Of a stretch of DNA of 64,000 bases, positions 35,560 through 48,275 are shown one piece after another. Each line of letters starts with the position of its first letter. Position 1 is the stretch's first letter. The DNA is from Morchella semilibera (Eukaryota; Ascomycota; Pezizomycetes; Pezizales; Morchellaceae). Below the pieces are notes generated by a model that saw only the letters and a program-made list of their open reading frames with translations, made no database searches and was not told the DNA's origin. The DNA is taken from positions 1,829,973 to 1,893,972 of the forward strand of contig WBVU01000003.1 of the NCBI GenBank assembly GCA_009192285.1, written 5' to 3'. The position numbers and the translations under genes were made by a program.

Positions 35560-37446
35560 CTACATACTGCAGAAGCAGCACAGTACTGCCTGCCTACCTA
35601 TCTGCCTGCAGACAGGGATGCATGATGGTTTGAATTAAGGTAATATAGCAAAAACACTTGCCTTCGACACGCTGCCGTTTTTGAGGGCGAATACTTGCGT
35701 CTGAACGTAGTACGGTGGTAGGCACGGGTAGATCGAAGGGTGTCATTTCAATACGTCCGAGAAGAGGAAGAAGGAGAGGCAGGAGAAGGGGAAGGGGAAG
35801 GGGAAGGGGAAGGGGAAGGGAAGGGGAAGGTGAGGGAAGAAACAGTAGAGGGAGTAAAAATCTCGCAAAAGAGTTAAAACTCAATCTGGTATGAATCGGC
35901 GACAAGAAATGCCCCTCCCCTCCACCAATCTAGATATTATTATAGGCTTCGGTACATTCTGTTCCACTCTATGATTTGTAGGTACAAGACTACACCAAGG
36001 GCTAGGTGTTATTCCCCCAATTATTAAGCCTGGAGCAATCTCCGCCGACCAGTAAAAATGCAGCTGTGGGGCTCTAAAACACAGCATAGCCCAGGTCCCC
36101 AAAGCCCCAATTAACCAGGCTCGTACTAGTAAGAGGCTTGTAATATGGAGCACTGCTACCACTACTACTATTACTGCCATTCATCATCACCAGGTCTATA
36201 TCCTCACAAGCCTCTCTACTCTGTTCTACACAGCCTACCTTACCTACAGAACAACCTCTCCACAAAACAACGCCAGATTCCAAATCGAAGTGGCAAGAAA
36301 CCGTTTCTAGCACCAGTCCACTTACATACCCCTTCACCCCCCCCCCCAAAACGCCCAGAGCCTGGTTCCTGTACTTAAACTCTATGAATCCGTGCATTTT
36401 GCTCTACTGAAGTACTTGGATGGCACATGTGCATACTTCTTCTATAACTCCGGGGTTTTGTAGGAATGATCTGCACCTGCCAGATATAAGGTTAGACTAA
36501 CGTGCGTACGTACGGTAAAAACTTCCCCCCACACCCCAGAAAGAGAAAGAGAAAGAGATCGAGGTCCCTCCTCCACTTGGCCGTGTTGTGTGTGTGACGG
36601 CGGATCAATATGGCATCGTCCCCTGTGAGACTAGCTTAACTACGGGCGGTGATCGTAATTGCCGAGGAAAGCGGCACCTTTTTTTTTTTTTTTTTCCCTC
36701 GTCGCCGAACAGAAAACCAGGACTTCGGGATTACTCTACAGCTGGCCGGCCACATTACATCGTGCTGGAAAAATCGATCTGATACATAATTGAGACATCT
36801 CCTCCTCCTCCTCCTCCTCTTCCACCCTTGGAGAAACTCACACCTACATGTATGGTCGTTTATTAACACGTTTCGAGGCTAGGTACTGGTTTTTCTATCT
36901 GCTGAGCAGCAGGTTCACTGGTTCCACTACCCCACAAATGGATCTCTGATCTATGTATATGGACCAACCAGTGCCACCTCAACAACACCACGCCCCCACC
37001 ACCCCCACCCTTCTCTCACCCGGAGTCGATATCCAAATCCATATTGGCAGTCAGTGCGCGATGTAGCACGAAATGCATCTCATAAATCTCTCAACCCCAT
37101 CTCCAGCCTTGTCAAGGGGCGGGAAAGGCCTAAATTGGCAGTGGTCAAAGCTCTGTTGCATGTCATGCGTCATGTAAAACTATGTTTCACATCAACAGGC
37201 TAAACAAAGCGTCGTATCTTTGGCCCTATCCGCATCAACAATCACTCGGCCATCACTGGGAAAAAAGAAAAGAAAGAAAAAAAAGAAAAAAGAAGAATGG
37301 AGAGTTTGATATAGTTTTTAACAATCCCATAATTTTCTATTCCAAAAATAATACTCCTCGCACATGAGAAAAAGAACCACAAAAAGTTATATACAGGAAT
37401 TATATAAAAAAAGAAAACACCCCGCGCTCAAACAACAACAGCACGC
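35560..37446. other. Intergenic, 1.9 kb
   Basis: No supported gene. It holds a TACATGTA at 36845, a T20 run near 36680, a CTCCTC tract near 36800, A/G-rich tracts at 37260-37300 and the minus-strand regulator's promoter. Short frames overlap on both strands. Confidence 0.45.
35784..35832 (+). repeat. (AAGGGG)n polypurine microsatellite
   Basis: About eight GGGGAA units, roughly 225 bp upstream of the Zn2Cys6 gene start. On the coding strand of that gene it is a CCCCTT pyrimidine tract. Confidence 0.85.
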
Positions 37447-38818
37447 TTAAGCAATAGAGTTAAGAAACATCTGCCTGACGGCAGGGAGGTACTCGCCCTC
37501 GACGTCACCACCGAAGGCAACAGACATCTTCATGAGCTGCCTGTAGTTGCGTCCAGGAGAAACCTTTCCAACGACAGTCTCGGTCCTGGTCTCAACCTGC
37601 CGGGGAACAACTAAAGGACGTCCGAGAATAGCCTCCATACCCTGGAAAGCAAAGGTAATGGCCTCCTTGGCATGACCGTTGACACCGGCCTCGTCAAGCA
37701 TAGTGAATCTGACACCCTCATCGGCGAATTGAGACTCCATGTATTTCCAGATGTTGGGGTTGTAGGCTCCACCACCGCACATGTAGACCTCCTTGCATTT
37801 GATGGTGCCGCCGGGGTTCTTGGGTCCGTACTGCGGTAGGCCTCGACGGCGGCGCGAGCAGTGATACGGGTAATGGTAGCGACGGTGTCCTGGGGAGAGA
37901 GGCCGCGGGACTCGCAGAGCTGGATGAGTTCATAGGCCTGCTGGTCACCGAAAAGCTCACGACCGGTGGTCTTTGGCAGAGGCATATCAAAGTAGGAGAG
38001 GCTCTTAAGGTACTCAGAGGCGATCTCTTCAGAGACGGTCCCGGCGGCACCAAAGGCGCCATCTTTGTCGTACTCCTGGGCTCCGTTGGTGTAATGACGC
38101 ATGGCAAAGTCAATAAACATCTATAAACCTATTAGCCAAGCCCACCAGGAGGCAAGATACAAGGCAGGGGGGGGGGGTAGCTTACGTTTCCTGGGCCAGT
38201 GTCAAAGTCGTAGATTCCGCTCATCCCACCGTTCTCCTCAGAGGTAGGAGGGATGAAGCAAACGTTGGCGATACCACCAATGTTCTGGCAAGCACGAGGG
38301 ATAGTAGGGTGCTGGAGGAGGAGACCGTCGAAGAAGGCAATCATGGGAGCTCCCTGGCGGCCGACAGCTTGCTCGGAGATTCTGAAGTCGGTGACGGCAG
38401 TCTTTCCGAGACGGGCAGCGAGGATGGTACCCTCGGCCATGGTGAGCGCAGAGCGGGTCTGGTCACCGTTGGGCATGGAGAGGAGCCAGATGGTCTGTCC
38501 GTGAGAGGCGACAACATCGATGTCCTTCTCAAGGTCGAAGCCGTGGCGCTTGCATAACTCCTCAACAGCGTCGGCGAAGACCTCACCGAGCTTGACGTTG
38601 ATTTGGCAGAGCTCCTCGGGGGTGGTTGTGTTCTCACGGATGATGCGGAAGACTGGCTTCTTGATGGACTCAGGGAGCTCAATGTCATCGTACTTGAGGA
38701 CTTTCATGTGAAGGGGAGCTGAGGGAGACTCCTGGGCGAAGTGGCAGAGGACACAGTCGACACCGTCCATCGAGGTGCCGGAGTTAAGTCCAAGAACGCG
38801 GAGAGAGAGGGGGGCCAT
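37447..38818 (-). CDS. AnmK-family anhydro-N-acetylmuramic acid kinase homologue, frameshifted
   Basis: In bacteria AnmK phosphorylates 1,6-anhydro-MurNAc during cell-wall recycling; the fungal substrate is not known, since fungi make no murein. Two exons: 38186-38818 and 37447-38120, with an intron of 65 nt containing a G11 run (on the + strand). Motifs: [16 protein letters not shown] (nucleotide-binding start of the sugar-kinase/ASKHA fold), [36 protein letters not shown], and [14 protein letters not shown] near the end. The two exons sum to 1307 nt, one short of a multiple of three. Near 37832-37838 the reading AAVEAYR must change frame to continue as QYGPKNPGG, so one base is missing on the coding strand. 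Restored length would be 435 aa, normal for the family. Either a sequence error or a recent null allele. Start chosen at 38818 ([10 protein letters not shown]) rather than an in-frame ATG at 38914. Confidence 0.83.
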
Positions 38819-40510
38819 TGTAGAGAAAGGTCTATAGGTACTGGTATCAAGGTTTTGAGGGGATTGTGAAGGAGGTAAAGCTAGAGTTGAGTGAGGAGGG
38901 TACTCGACTTTCACCTGAGAACGCTGATGAGGGGAGAGAGCTTGGCTGATCGTCTTGAGAGCAGTTCTTCCGTCTTAATATACCCGTCGGACATCTTCAG
39001 TCCAGCATGGCATAAAAGATAACTGCCCCGATCGGCCGAATCATCCGGGGAAGGCATAATCGTAGCTCTTCGCAAGATAGTCATGTGGTGCGAGGAGCCC
39101 GCGCTATCCGCACATTCTCCTCGAATTTGACTGATAGTTGTGAGCTCCCCATCAAGATTATTTGCGCCTCAGCTCAGAGAATCTCCCCGAGCATCTCCCC
39201 GGAAGCTCTATTGCCCAATTAGGTCCCCAAGCCTTATGAGGGACCCTGTTCGAGGTGTTCCGAAAATCTCTACATGGGAAGAAACGGACATAAGGCTAGG
39301 GTGCAACGTTTGACGGAGAAATTTTTTAGCTACAGGTTGGCCGCCGCTGTCCGCAGAGGGGGGTGGGCGGTGGTTGTTGCTCGTCTACCGGATATCCCGA
39401 AGGTCTCCCCGTGAAGAGTTCCTGCATCTAACGCATGTAGTACGAAACCATGGTTCAGGGCTGGGAAGGCCGCATATTTTTTCCCCCTTGCTTTTTTCTT
39501 GGGCCGGGTCGCCACGGACCACAACCTCAAAAAACAAAAATGAGGGCTGTATATGGCTAAGTGCTATGTGGATTCTGCAGATACCAGAGTTCATCACGAG
39601 AAGAAATAAGAGCCTCTAGCGATCCAATGAGATAAGGTGTCAAGCCACCAGATGCAATAATATTAATCCGCCCCCCCTCTTGGACGACGGGCAAAAAAGC
39701 CACCGGCAAAGAGACGTTCGCTGGATCCATGGCAGTAATAATTCTTGATATTATTATTAATGTAGCAAACTGGGCAAGTGCCATTGTGACATCAAATCAT
39801 ACTCTACATATAAGAGAGAGAATCGTCTCTAAGGATTGTTCCCAAATTGGAAGAGGCAAAGGGTACAAACAATTGAGCTCCCCGTAGTATTTTACTAGCA
39901 TCTAATAAACACCTACAATTGTCTGTGAGGAGCTGTTTCACGCCGCCTGTAAGGTTCTCTACTCTACATCTCGACTCTACTCCTATCTAGGATCATAATC
40001 TGCCAGGTTGTACCCACCCGCACAGGACAGGTTCCCCAGGAAATTCCTAATTATAACCCACAGTCTCCACCTCCACCTCCACCCCCATCTCCATGTTTCC
40101 CACCCCCGCCCCCGCAAAAGTCTCGTACCTGGCAAGACCGCTTACCTAGAGAAGTCTCGGGTGTATGCGGCTCGCTTGCCCTAGAACCGGTCTTTTCAAC
40201 CGTCTATGGGGGTGGTCCGATCTAAACAATGGTTCATTCGTGGCTTTAATTTCTCTCTGTAGTATGCTAGCTAAACCCGGAAATCGGGATTCCTCTGACC
40301 AAGAGTAATAGTTCCCTCAACTTCACCATCTCATCGAAATCTGATAAATCATAATGGTCAAGTATATAAACCTCTACGGCATGCCATAAACTTTTCCCTC
40401 AGTATCAGTTTTCTCCCTCCCCCCCCCCCCCCGCAAGCTCCCTCTCTCTCCTCCTCCTCCTCCTCCCCCGCATACTCCTTCTCTCCATAGTTTCTATATC
40501 AGGAATTCGC
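38819..40510. other. Intergenic, 1.7 kb
   Basis: No supported gene. A minus-strand frame at 39557-39784 (75 codons) starts with a hydrophobic stretch but has no further support. A C14 run lies near 40419, followed by CTCCTCCTC repeats before the transporter pseudogene. Confidence 0.45.
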
Positions 40511-42128
40511 CATGTTTATCTGGGTAACGCCCGAGGGTCGGCCCTCAGAATCCTGATCTCCATTGCGAGTTCTTCGGCCTTCTTGCTCTTTGGTTACGAC
40601 CAAGGTGTGTTCGCCGGTCTGATTGGAGGTGATGGATTCAAGGACACCTTCAACAACCCAGACACCACCACTATCGGTACCGTCACAGGTATTTACGAAA
40701 TTGGATATTTCTTTGGTGCGATCTTCTCTTTCTGGGTCGGTAACAGGTTGGGGAGGAAGAACTCGATCTGGCTCGGTCTCTTTCTCATGATGGTTGGAAC
40801 AGTCCTGCAGACCTCCGCATACAACCTTGGACACATGATTGTTGGTCGTATCGTCACCGGTATTGGTATGGTAACGGTATCAACACTTCCACTGTTCCAA
40901 TGTACCAGGCAGAGATCACAAAGGCCCGTTCCCGTGGTCGTATGATCTCCATTGAGGGTGGTTCATCACAATTGGTAATCATTGCCCCACAAGATAGATT
41001 TATTGATTAATATTCAAATATAATAACAATCATGCTAATATTATATATTACTATTGTATATGTAGGTATCGTCATCTCATATTAGATTACCTAGCCACCT
41101 CCAAACACTCCAACCCTGACATCCAGTTCCGTGCCCCCATTGTCCTCCAGGCCGCTTTCGGTCTAGTCACCATGGTCGGTCTCCCTGAGTCTCCCCGTTT
41201 CCTCATGGCCAAGGACCGCCGCGAGGAGGCCCTTGAGGTCCTTGCCTATCTCGACGACGGGCCCATCGACTCCCCTAATGTCTAGCGCTAGCTCAAGAGC
41301 ATCTACAACGCGCTCGCCTCCGAGGCCCATTCCGCCGGTGGTGGAAAGATCCAGTTCAAGGACTACCTTGCTGGCGGCAAAAAGCAGACCTTCCGCCGTC
41401 TCTGCCTCGCATATGGTATCCAGATGATGCAGCAGTTCACCGGTATCAATGCCGTTATCTTCTACTCGGCCTACCTTCTCCAGAACGTCCTCAACATTGA
41501 GCGTGAGCTCTCTCTCATCATTGGCGGCTGCACCGGCCCCACCTTCGTATTCACCTTCATCCCCATTCTTTTTATTGACAGCTGGGGTCGTCGCAAGCCG
41601 CTCACCTAGGTGCTGCCGGTCAATCCATCTGCATAGTGTTAATCGCTATCCTCGTCAAGCTCTCCACCGCTGATGGGAGCGACGCCGCTGGTGTCGCCGC
41701 CGTCATCTTTGTCATCGTCTACATCGCCACCTACTCCGGCTTCGCCTGGGTCGCTACCCCCTGGCTGTACCCCACAGATCTCCGAGCTCAAGTTCAGGTC
41801 CCAGGCCACCGCCCTCGTAGCCTCCGCTAGCTGGCTGTGGAACTTTGTCGTTGTCAAGATCACCCCTATCGGTGTTGAGAACCTGGGCTGGAAGTTCTTC
41901 TTGGTCTGGATGTGCTTCAACGGCGTTTTCGTCCCCATCATCTACTTCCTGTACCCCGAGACTGCCGGAAAGACCTTTGAGGAGCTTGACTCGCTGTTCT
42001 ATGAGAATTCGCACGCGTGGAAGATCACGGAGAAGGGTTCTCGCATAGGGATGGAGGCCCTGGATCGGTCACTGATGAGGATGTTAAGTAGAACATTCAG
42101 TTGCGCGGGCAGAGCATGTAAGATGTGA
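40511..42128 (+). pseudogene. MFS sugar transporter, decayed
   Basis: Fragments read as a hexose-type major facilitator transporter: ILISIASSSAFLLFGYDQGV, VGNRLGRKNSIWLG, VGRIVTGIG, then GLPESPRFLMAKDRREEALE, QMMQQFTGINAVIFYSAYLL, DSWGRRKPLT, and PETAGKTFEELD. Lesions seen: (1) near 40866 the sequence GGTATTGGTATGGTAACGG has a 5-bp duplication against the expected Gly-Ile-Gly-Asn-Gly; (2) 41282-41291 reads GTC TAG CGC TAG, two stops; (3) near 41607 a lost C turns Leu-Gly-Ala-Ala into a stop; (4) near 41777 two bases are lost in the PTEISELKF region; (5) the 5' end near 40511-40550 is out of frame. An AT-rich stretch at 40980-41066 is probably a former intron. It cannot make a full transporter. 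Confidence 0.88.
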
Positions 42129-43437
42129 TTTATGTAGATACCATTTAGTTTATGCTTGATGCTTATGTATTATTTCTTTTTTATTTTCTTATTTCTTCGA
42201 TGATATCTATTTTATAGAACTCGATTTATTCTTCTTTATTCTTTTATTTTTCTTATTAACACCCTTTTCAGGGGGTGGGGGTGGCATCATTATGGGACCA
42301 ATAGGGTGGGCATGGGGGCAACAAGTTTTCATGTAGAAATGGGAAGGAAGTCAACCTAGGTAGATAAAAAAGAATTCCCCATGATCCGGATCCGTCCGTC
42401 CGCAGGCCAATGATCGCCAGGGAGGAAATTCAATTCGCAGGGATCAGGGCTCCCGGTGCTTGGCATATACATCACATTTAGTCTGGTATGGCTGGGCTTG
42501 GCGGTTGTAAGAAGTATGTAATGACGTCGATGATTGATCTTTGCTTAGGCGCGGCCACAGCACAGTATCTTGTAGGTACAATATAGCTGAAGCCGCTCCG
42601 ACAATGGGTATATCTTTGTAAATACATGTATATCGTGGCCTCATGGTTTAGTTGGGACGAGTTTGGGCCCATCTAGCGGGTGACATGCCACGGGGGGCGC
42701 CGATACGCAGGGTGATGCATGTCGATCGGGTTTACATAAAGACGCCGTGCTAAATCTAGGCAAATGAAAAAGCCAAATAAACATAAACGGCGCCCATAGG
42801 ATCACTGTTTAATAGAATAGGTCCATAACATAGCTGCGACCGTGGACGGCCAATCGCGATGAAGTATAAAAAACCCCACCCACGGAGAGAGAACTGGCGG
42901 CGGCGGCAGCTTGGCCGTGGGCCGGCGGAACCCCTGCAGGATCAAACCCTTAGGGTAGGGGGGCCTTTCCTTCAGTTAGTGCATCGGAGGCGTTGTGTAG
43001 AGGGTTGGTTCACGATGGTTTGTGTGGGATATGGGGTAGGTGGAGTATTATATTGCCTGTAGCTAGCTTAGGAAGAAACGAGCCCAGTCCTTCTCCACAT
43101 CGAAGATAAGGCCGATACGTTTCTAGATGTTCGGTCTCATTACTTGGGCACTTAAAAAGGGAATAAAATCATATCTAGGTAAAGAGCCAGTCGTGAGGTA
43201 AAACTGGCAGGACCCCCGGCCATTCCACTTAAAGCGGTGTGATCAATCATTTACCCACCCCTGGTATTAGTAAACAGCCAAAGGCGAGTGATATCTCGAG
43301 ACGCAGCAAAAAAAACTAATGCTGACTAATCACACACAGGAAGAAAAAAAAAACTCAGTCTAACCTCCTCATCGGATTTTCGCGAGCCAAAACAAGAAAA
43401 AACCTCAAATTCACAACCAAAACCCCACAATCCCACG
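42129..43437. other. Intergenic, 1.3 kb
   Basis: No supported gene. T-rich 3' flank of the transporter pseudogene, one TACATGTA at 42623, and the LYS12 promoter. Short frames only. Confidence 0.45.
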
Positions 43438-44791
<1,354 letters not shown>

Positions 44792-45761
44792 GGGTGAAGA
44801 TAACTGTTGCAAATGTATATACCTATTTATTGACATGAAACCATCTGTGTCATGGGAATAAAAGTTTGTGTGTTGGTAGTCCGGTCTTGCTCCATGTAAC
44901 CCTTTACATTATGTTATATCACGGATGTTTGAACTCTCAAGATAGATTTATATATGCGGGTTGGGTGGGCGGGGATGGGGGTTTGCTTAATGGCTATGGT
45001 TTGATACTTCCTGGCTCATATTTTAGACATCGTTCCCCTAACTCTAGCATTATATTACATGTATAGTCTTGTTAACATTTATACATAGAACCTTTCACCG
45101 GCCGAAGGTTCCACGGTGCTGTCTACCTTGCTTTGTATTTAAACCTAACCCTGACAGAAGTTACCGAGTGATCATGTGTGAAGTCAAAGAGAAGCTCGCG
45201 ATGCTACCTCGCCAAGGAACTGCAAAATCTGTTCTGACACACAACCTCCTGAACTACCACTGAAGCCGTTAAGGAAAGTAGGTCCTATTCACCAACTCCG
45301 TTTTATATTGCAACACCCGAAACCATCAAATATACCCATATTGAGGACCAAACTACACTGCTTTTTGAGAAACATAAACTCCGTTTTCGAAAAACTCCGT
45401 CTACACCCACCCAACAGAGCCATTGCATAATGGGGTTTCATAACCACAAAAACTGTCAGATGGGCCCTAAACCACTAACGCCTGCAGGACAGCTCATTTA
45501 TTAACGAACGTGTTCATTGCCGGTCTAATTTGCCAGAATACATGTAGTTATTGCATATTGGCTAATAGCCAAGATCTGATGTGAGTATGTCAGAATACTA
45601 GCAGGACTGGGCGTGTAGTGTTATTATAACCCGAAATTGGATTATGCATTATATATTCCCAACCAAAATTAAAGAAAACAAACAATAGAGTAGGTAAAGA
45701 AAGCTATACATCTATGTGTCTATCGATATCTTTGGCGTTTTATCCCATTTCATGATTTTCC
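44792..45761. other. Intergenic between LYS12 and the F-box/LRR gene
   Basis: 3' ends of two convergent genes. TACATGTA at 45056 and 45539. No supported gene. Confidence 0.5.
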
Positions 45762-47249
45762 TCAACAACAAGCCCACCACTCTGGAGTGATATCTGGCCG
45801 CTGCCAAATACCTTCATAAAACCAATCCCCATCCATATCTTCCTCTAGGATACGCCAACCTCCAAGGCGGATCTGCTTCAAACTTGGACTCCTCATCGGC
45901 CGCTTATAAAGTCTAGCCATACAGAGGAGGTTCCAGAAGCCAGGGGGCATGCAACAGAAACTCAACATTTGCATATTTTGCGATCCCTCAATGAGGTTGA
46001 AAAAAAACCTTGATATCTCGTTGTCCTTGGCTCCAGAATAGGTAGCACTAAAGTCTTTTAGCTTCGGAAAAGGATGTTGATACATGGCTTCAACGTAATC
46101 AACATCGGTGTCCCTTATAGATCCCATGTGGAGTTTCTCTAGGACCGGAAAGAAGCAGCCGAGTTTATTCATTATAGGAAGCGTTATTGAGATGCTTTCC
46201 ACAACAAGCGTTTTAAGATTGGTCGCTAAAAACATGTCATTGTAGAAATCAAACTCACAGAGCGGGTTTGATGCACTTTTAAGATTTTCTAAGACCAGGG
46301 TTTCAAGATCGGGGAGGAGTTGAAGAATCGTTATTAGTTGGTCTGGGCGAATATTCTTACTTGCCTGACCCCCTGGGTGGGCTATAAGAGTTTTAAGCTT
46401 GCTCAGGAGATTTCCGAGGTCCGTGATGTCATCTAATATTATGGCTAATAGGCTTTCATGTACGGTTTTCTGACTACCTCTTAGAATAAGGGAGGACAAG
46501 GTTTGCTCGTGGAGCCTGAGCTCTCGGAGAAGATTGAGAGGTTGGTATGTATGGCTCTAGAAGGCGGGAGGAGAGGGGGGGGGCAATAATTAGCAGCTTG
46601 CAAAGATTAGATCAGTCACTCATTAAAATGAACTCACCTTACCGCCGATAGAATGGATAGACAAGCTTCTAACACACCCTCTTGGGAGATTTGGAACCAT
46701 CTTATGAGAAAAATCTTTGCAAATATTTCGTTTAGGCTGTTCATGAATAAATATGCTCTCCCAGATCTCTGGGACCAATCCTAACCGGCTAAGATTCTTG
46801 TGGGTGCTAAAAACGAACCTGACCCGGTCCAGAGTATCAAGGCTTTTTACAATAATCGTCAATACTATATATATCCCAGATGATATCACTAAGTTAGTTA
46901 AATTAAGAATTCGGCATGGTTAAGAGAGCTCTTACGTTCGAGCGGAAGCTTCCCAAAATATCCCAATGAATGATTCGTGGGGTTTGAAACAAACACTTCA
47001 AGCCTCTTTATCTTTAAATGATAAATATTAGAGATGCTTCAATACTTCGATAATTCAGAGTTTAGCCATATTAACTTCCGAACTTACATTTGGTGTATTG
47101 CGAGGAGTAGTAGTTTGGGGTCGGGCGACGCGATATTTAGATACCGAACCGAGCTTTATACCCCTGCCTAAGCGTTCTTTGTTGACGGTCGCTCCCATAT
47201 CCTTCTTGCATGCACACTTAATACCACAGGAAAAATATTCACCAGCCAT
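45762..47249 (-). CDS. F-box/LRR-like protein, 427 aa
   Basis: Four exons fit in frame: 47088-47249, 46936-47011, 46638-46888 and 45762-46556 (1284 nt). After a basic, Cys-containing head (MAGEYFSCGIKCACKK) comes an F-box-like segment, GYFGKLPLELISSGIYIV followed by SLDTLDRVRFVFSTHKN, where the usual pattern is LP.EI...I...L..LD. The rest holds leucine-rich segments (LLSKLKTLIAH, LQLLPDLETLVLEN, ATNLKTLVVESISI, FPVLEKLHMGS, PFPKLKDF) spaced 25-30 residues apart, as in fungal F-box/LRR proteins. It probably serves as a substrate adaptor of an SCF ligase; the target is unknown. Ends DITPEWWACC. The F-box is weak, so the first two exons are less certain than the LRR part. Confidence 0.68.
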
Positions 47250-48275
47250 ATCCAGTTAGGGTCAGACGGGCAGTGAGAAGGCGTGTAGAGAGGTAGGAAA
47301 GTTTATGCTTGATGCTTGTTAGGGGGATAGCGAGGTAAGAACGACTCAAGTGGTAAGCATCCGACCCCCCTATATGATGACAAGAGCTTGGAGCGCGCGA
47401 TATAGTACACTCAAGCATTCTCGAGCGTTCTAAGGGGGCGTGGTGGAATTCTATTCTCTAGGGTGTTAATTCTATGTATACGTAAACCATCTGTCCAAAT
47501 GATGAAAACAGATATACCGTTTCAACCCTATACATGGCTCTCCACATTTCAAAATATTTACATAGGACAAATGCATATTTAAAGCTGAGATGTATTACAT
47601 GCACATCTATATATATATTGAATGGAACCCAGAAGGTACATCACATCTGATATAAATTTCAAGGCCACAACCTACATAACCCGACGGTGCCGTGAATAAG
47701 GCAGTCTCCTATTTACTAAGCGTTAGTCCTAGGCACATTTGGTTGTTCCGGTAATGACCTCATCCTCCTGGGCTCAGAGGCCACATTACAACGTGGTAGC
47801 CAAGGCAACCGAGTGATGACCCATGACTCCGTTTTAGCAAAATTTAATCACCTCCCTGCGCCTGCCTATCTCACAACACATAACCTCGTTTATTCTATAG
47901 TAACATATGTTTGCATCTCTTTCGGCACAATTGATGGAATATATTACCTGTTGCCTCAAATTTTCAGACTATCCCAAACCTCAAAAACGCGGGGACTCTT
48001 ACTTTCCGCTGGTAAATGGAAAGCTATGGGACCACTTATAAAGCCCCTCTTAGGGGCGGAGGAGGCCGGATCGCGGAAGAAGTTGGGCAATCAGTCGATC
48101 AATCGACCAATCGGCCATGCCAGTGGTTGTTATATTATGTATATACTTTGGACTACACAATCCATAAAAATGAAAGTTTTCCTATAGTCTAATATTGCAT
48201 CACCTTCGCCTTCTCGCTTGGCTTTTTTTTTTAACTACTGCCATCAACTTTCTAATTTTTGTAAACATCGACACC
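47250..48275. other. Intergenic with a possible short membrane-type reading frame
   Basis: A plus-strand frame at 47813-48187 (124 codons) reads NLVYSIVTYVCISFGTIDGI, a hydrophobic segment, then LLSAGKWKAMGPLIKPLLG. It vaguely resembles one part of MBOAT/wax-synthase-like proteins but has no second exon and no supporting motif. I do not call it a gene. Otherwise nothing is seen. Confidence 0.35.

Noticed and set aside
39557-39784. 75-codon minus-strand frame starting with a hydrophobic stretch
   Set aside because: The start could mimic a signal peptide, but there is no cleavage site, family or transcription evidence.
47813-48187. 124-codon frame faintly like a wax-synthase segment
   Set aside because: Only a vague resemblance over one hydrophobic segment; no second exon or catalytic motif.
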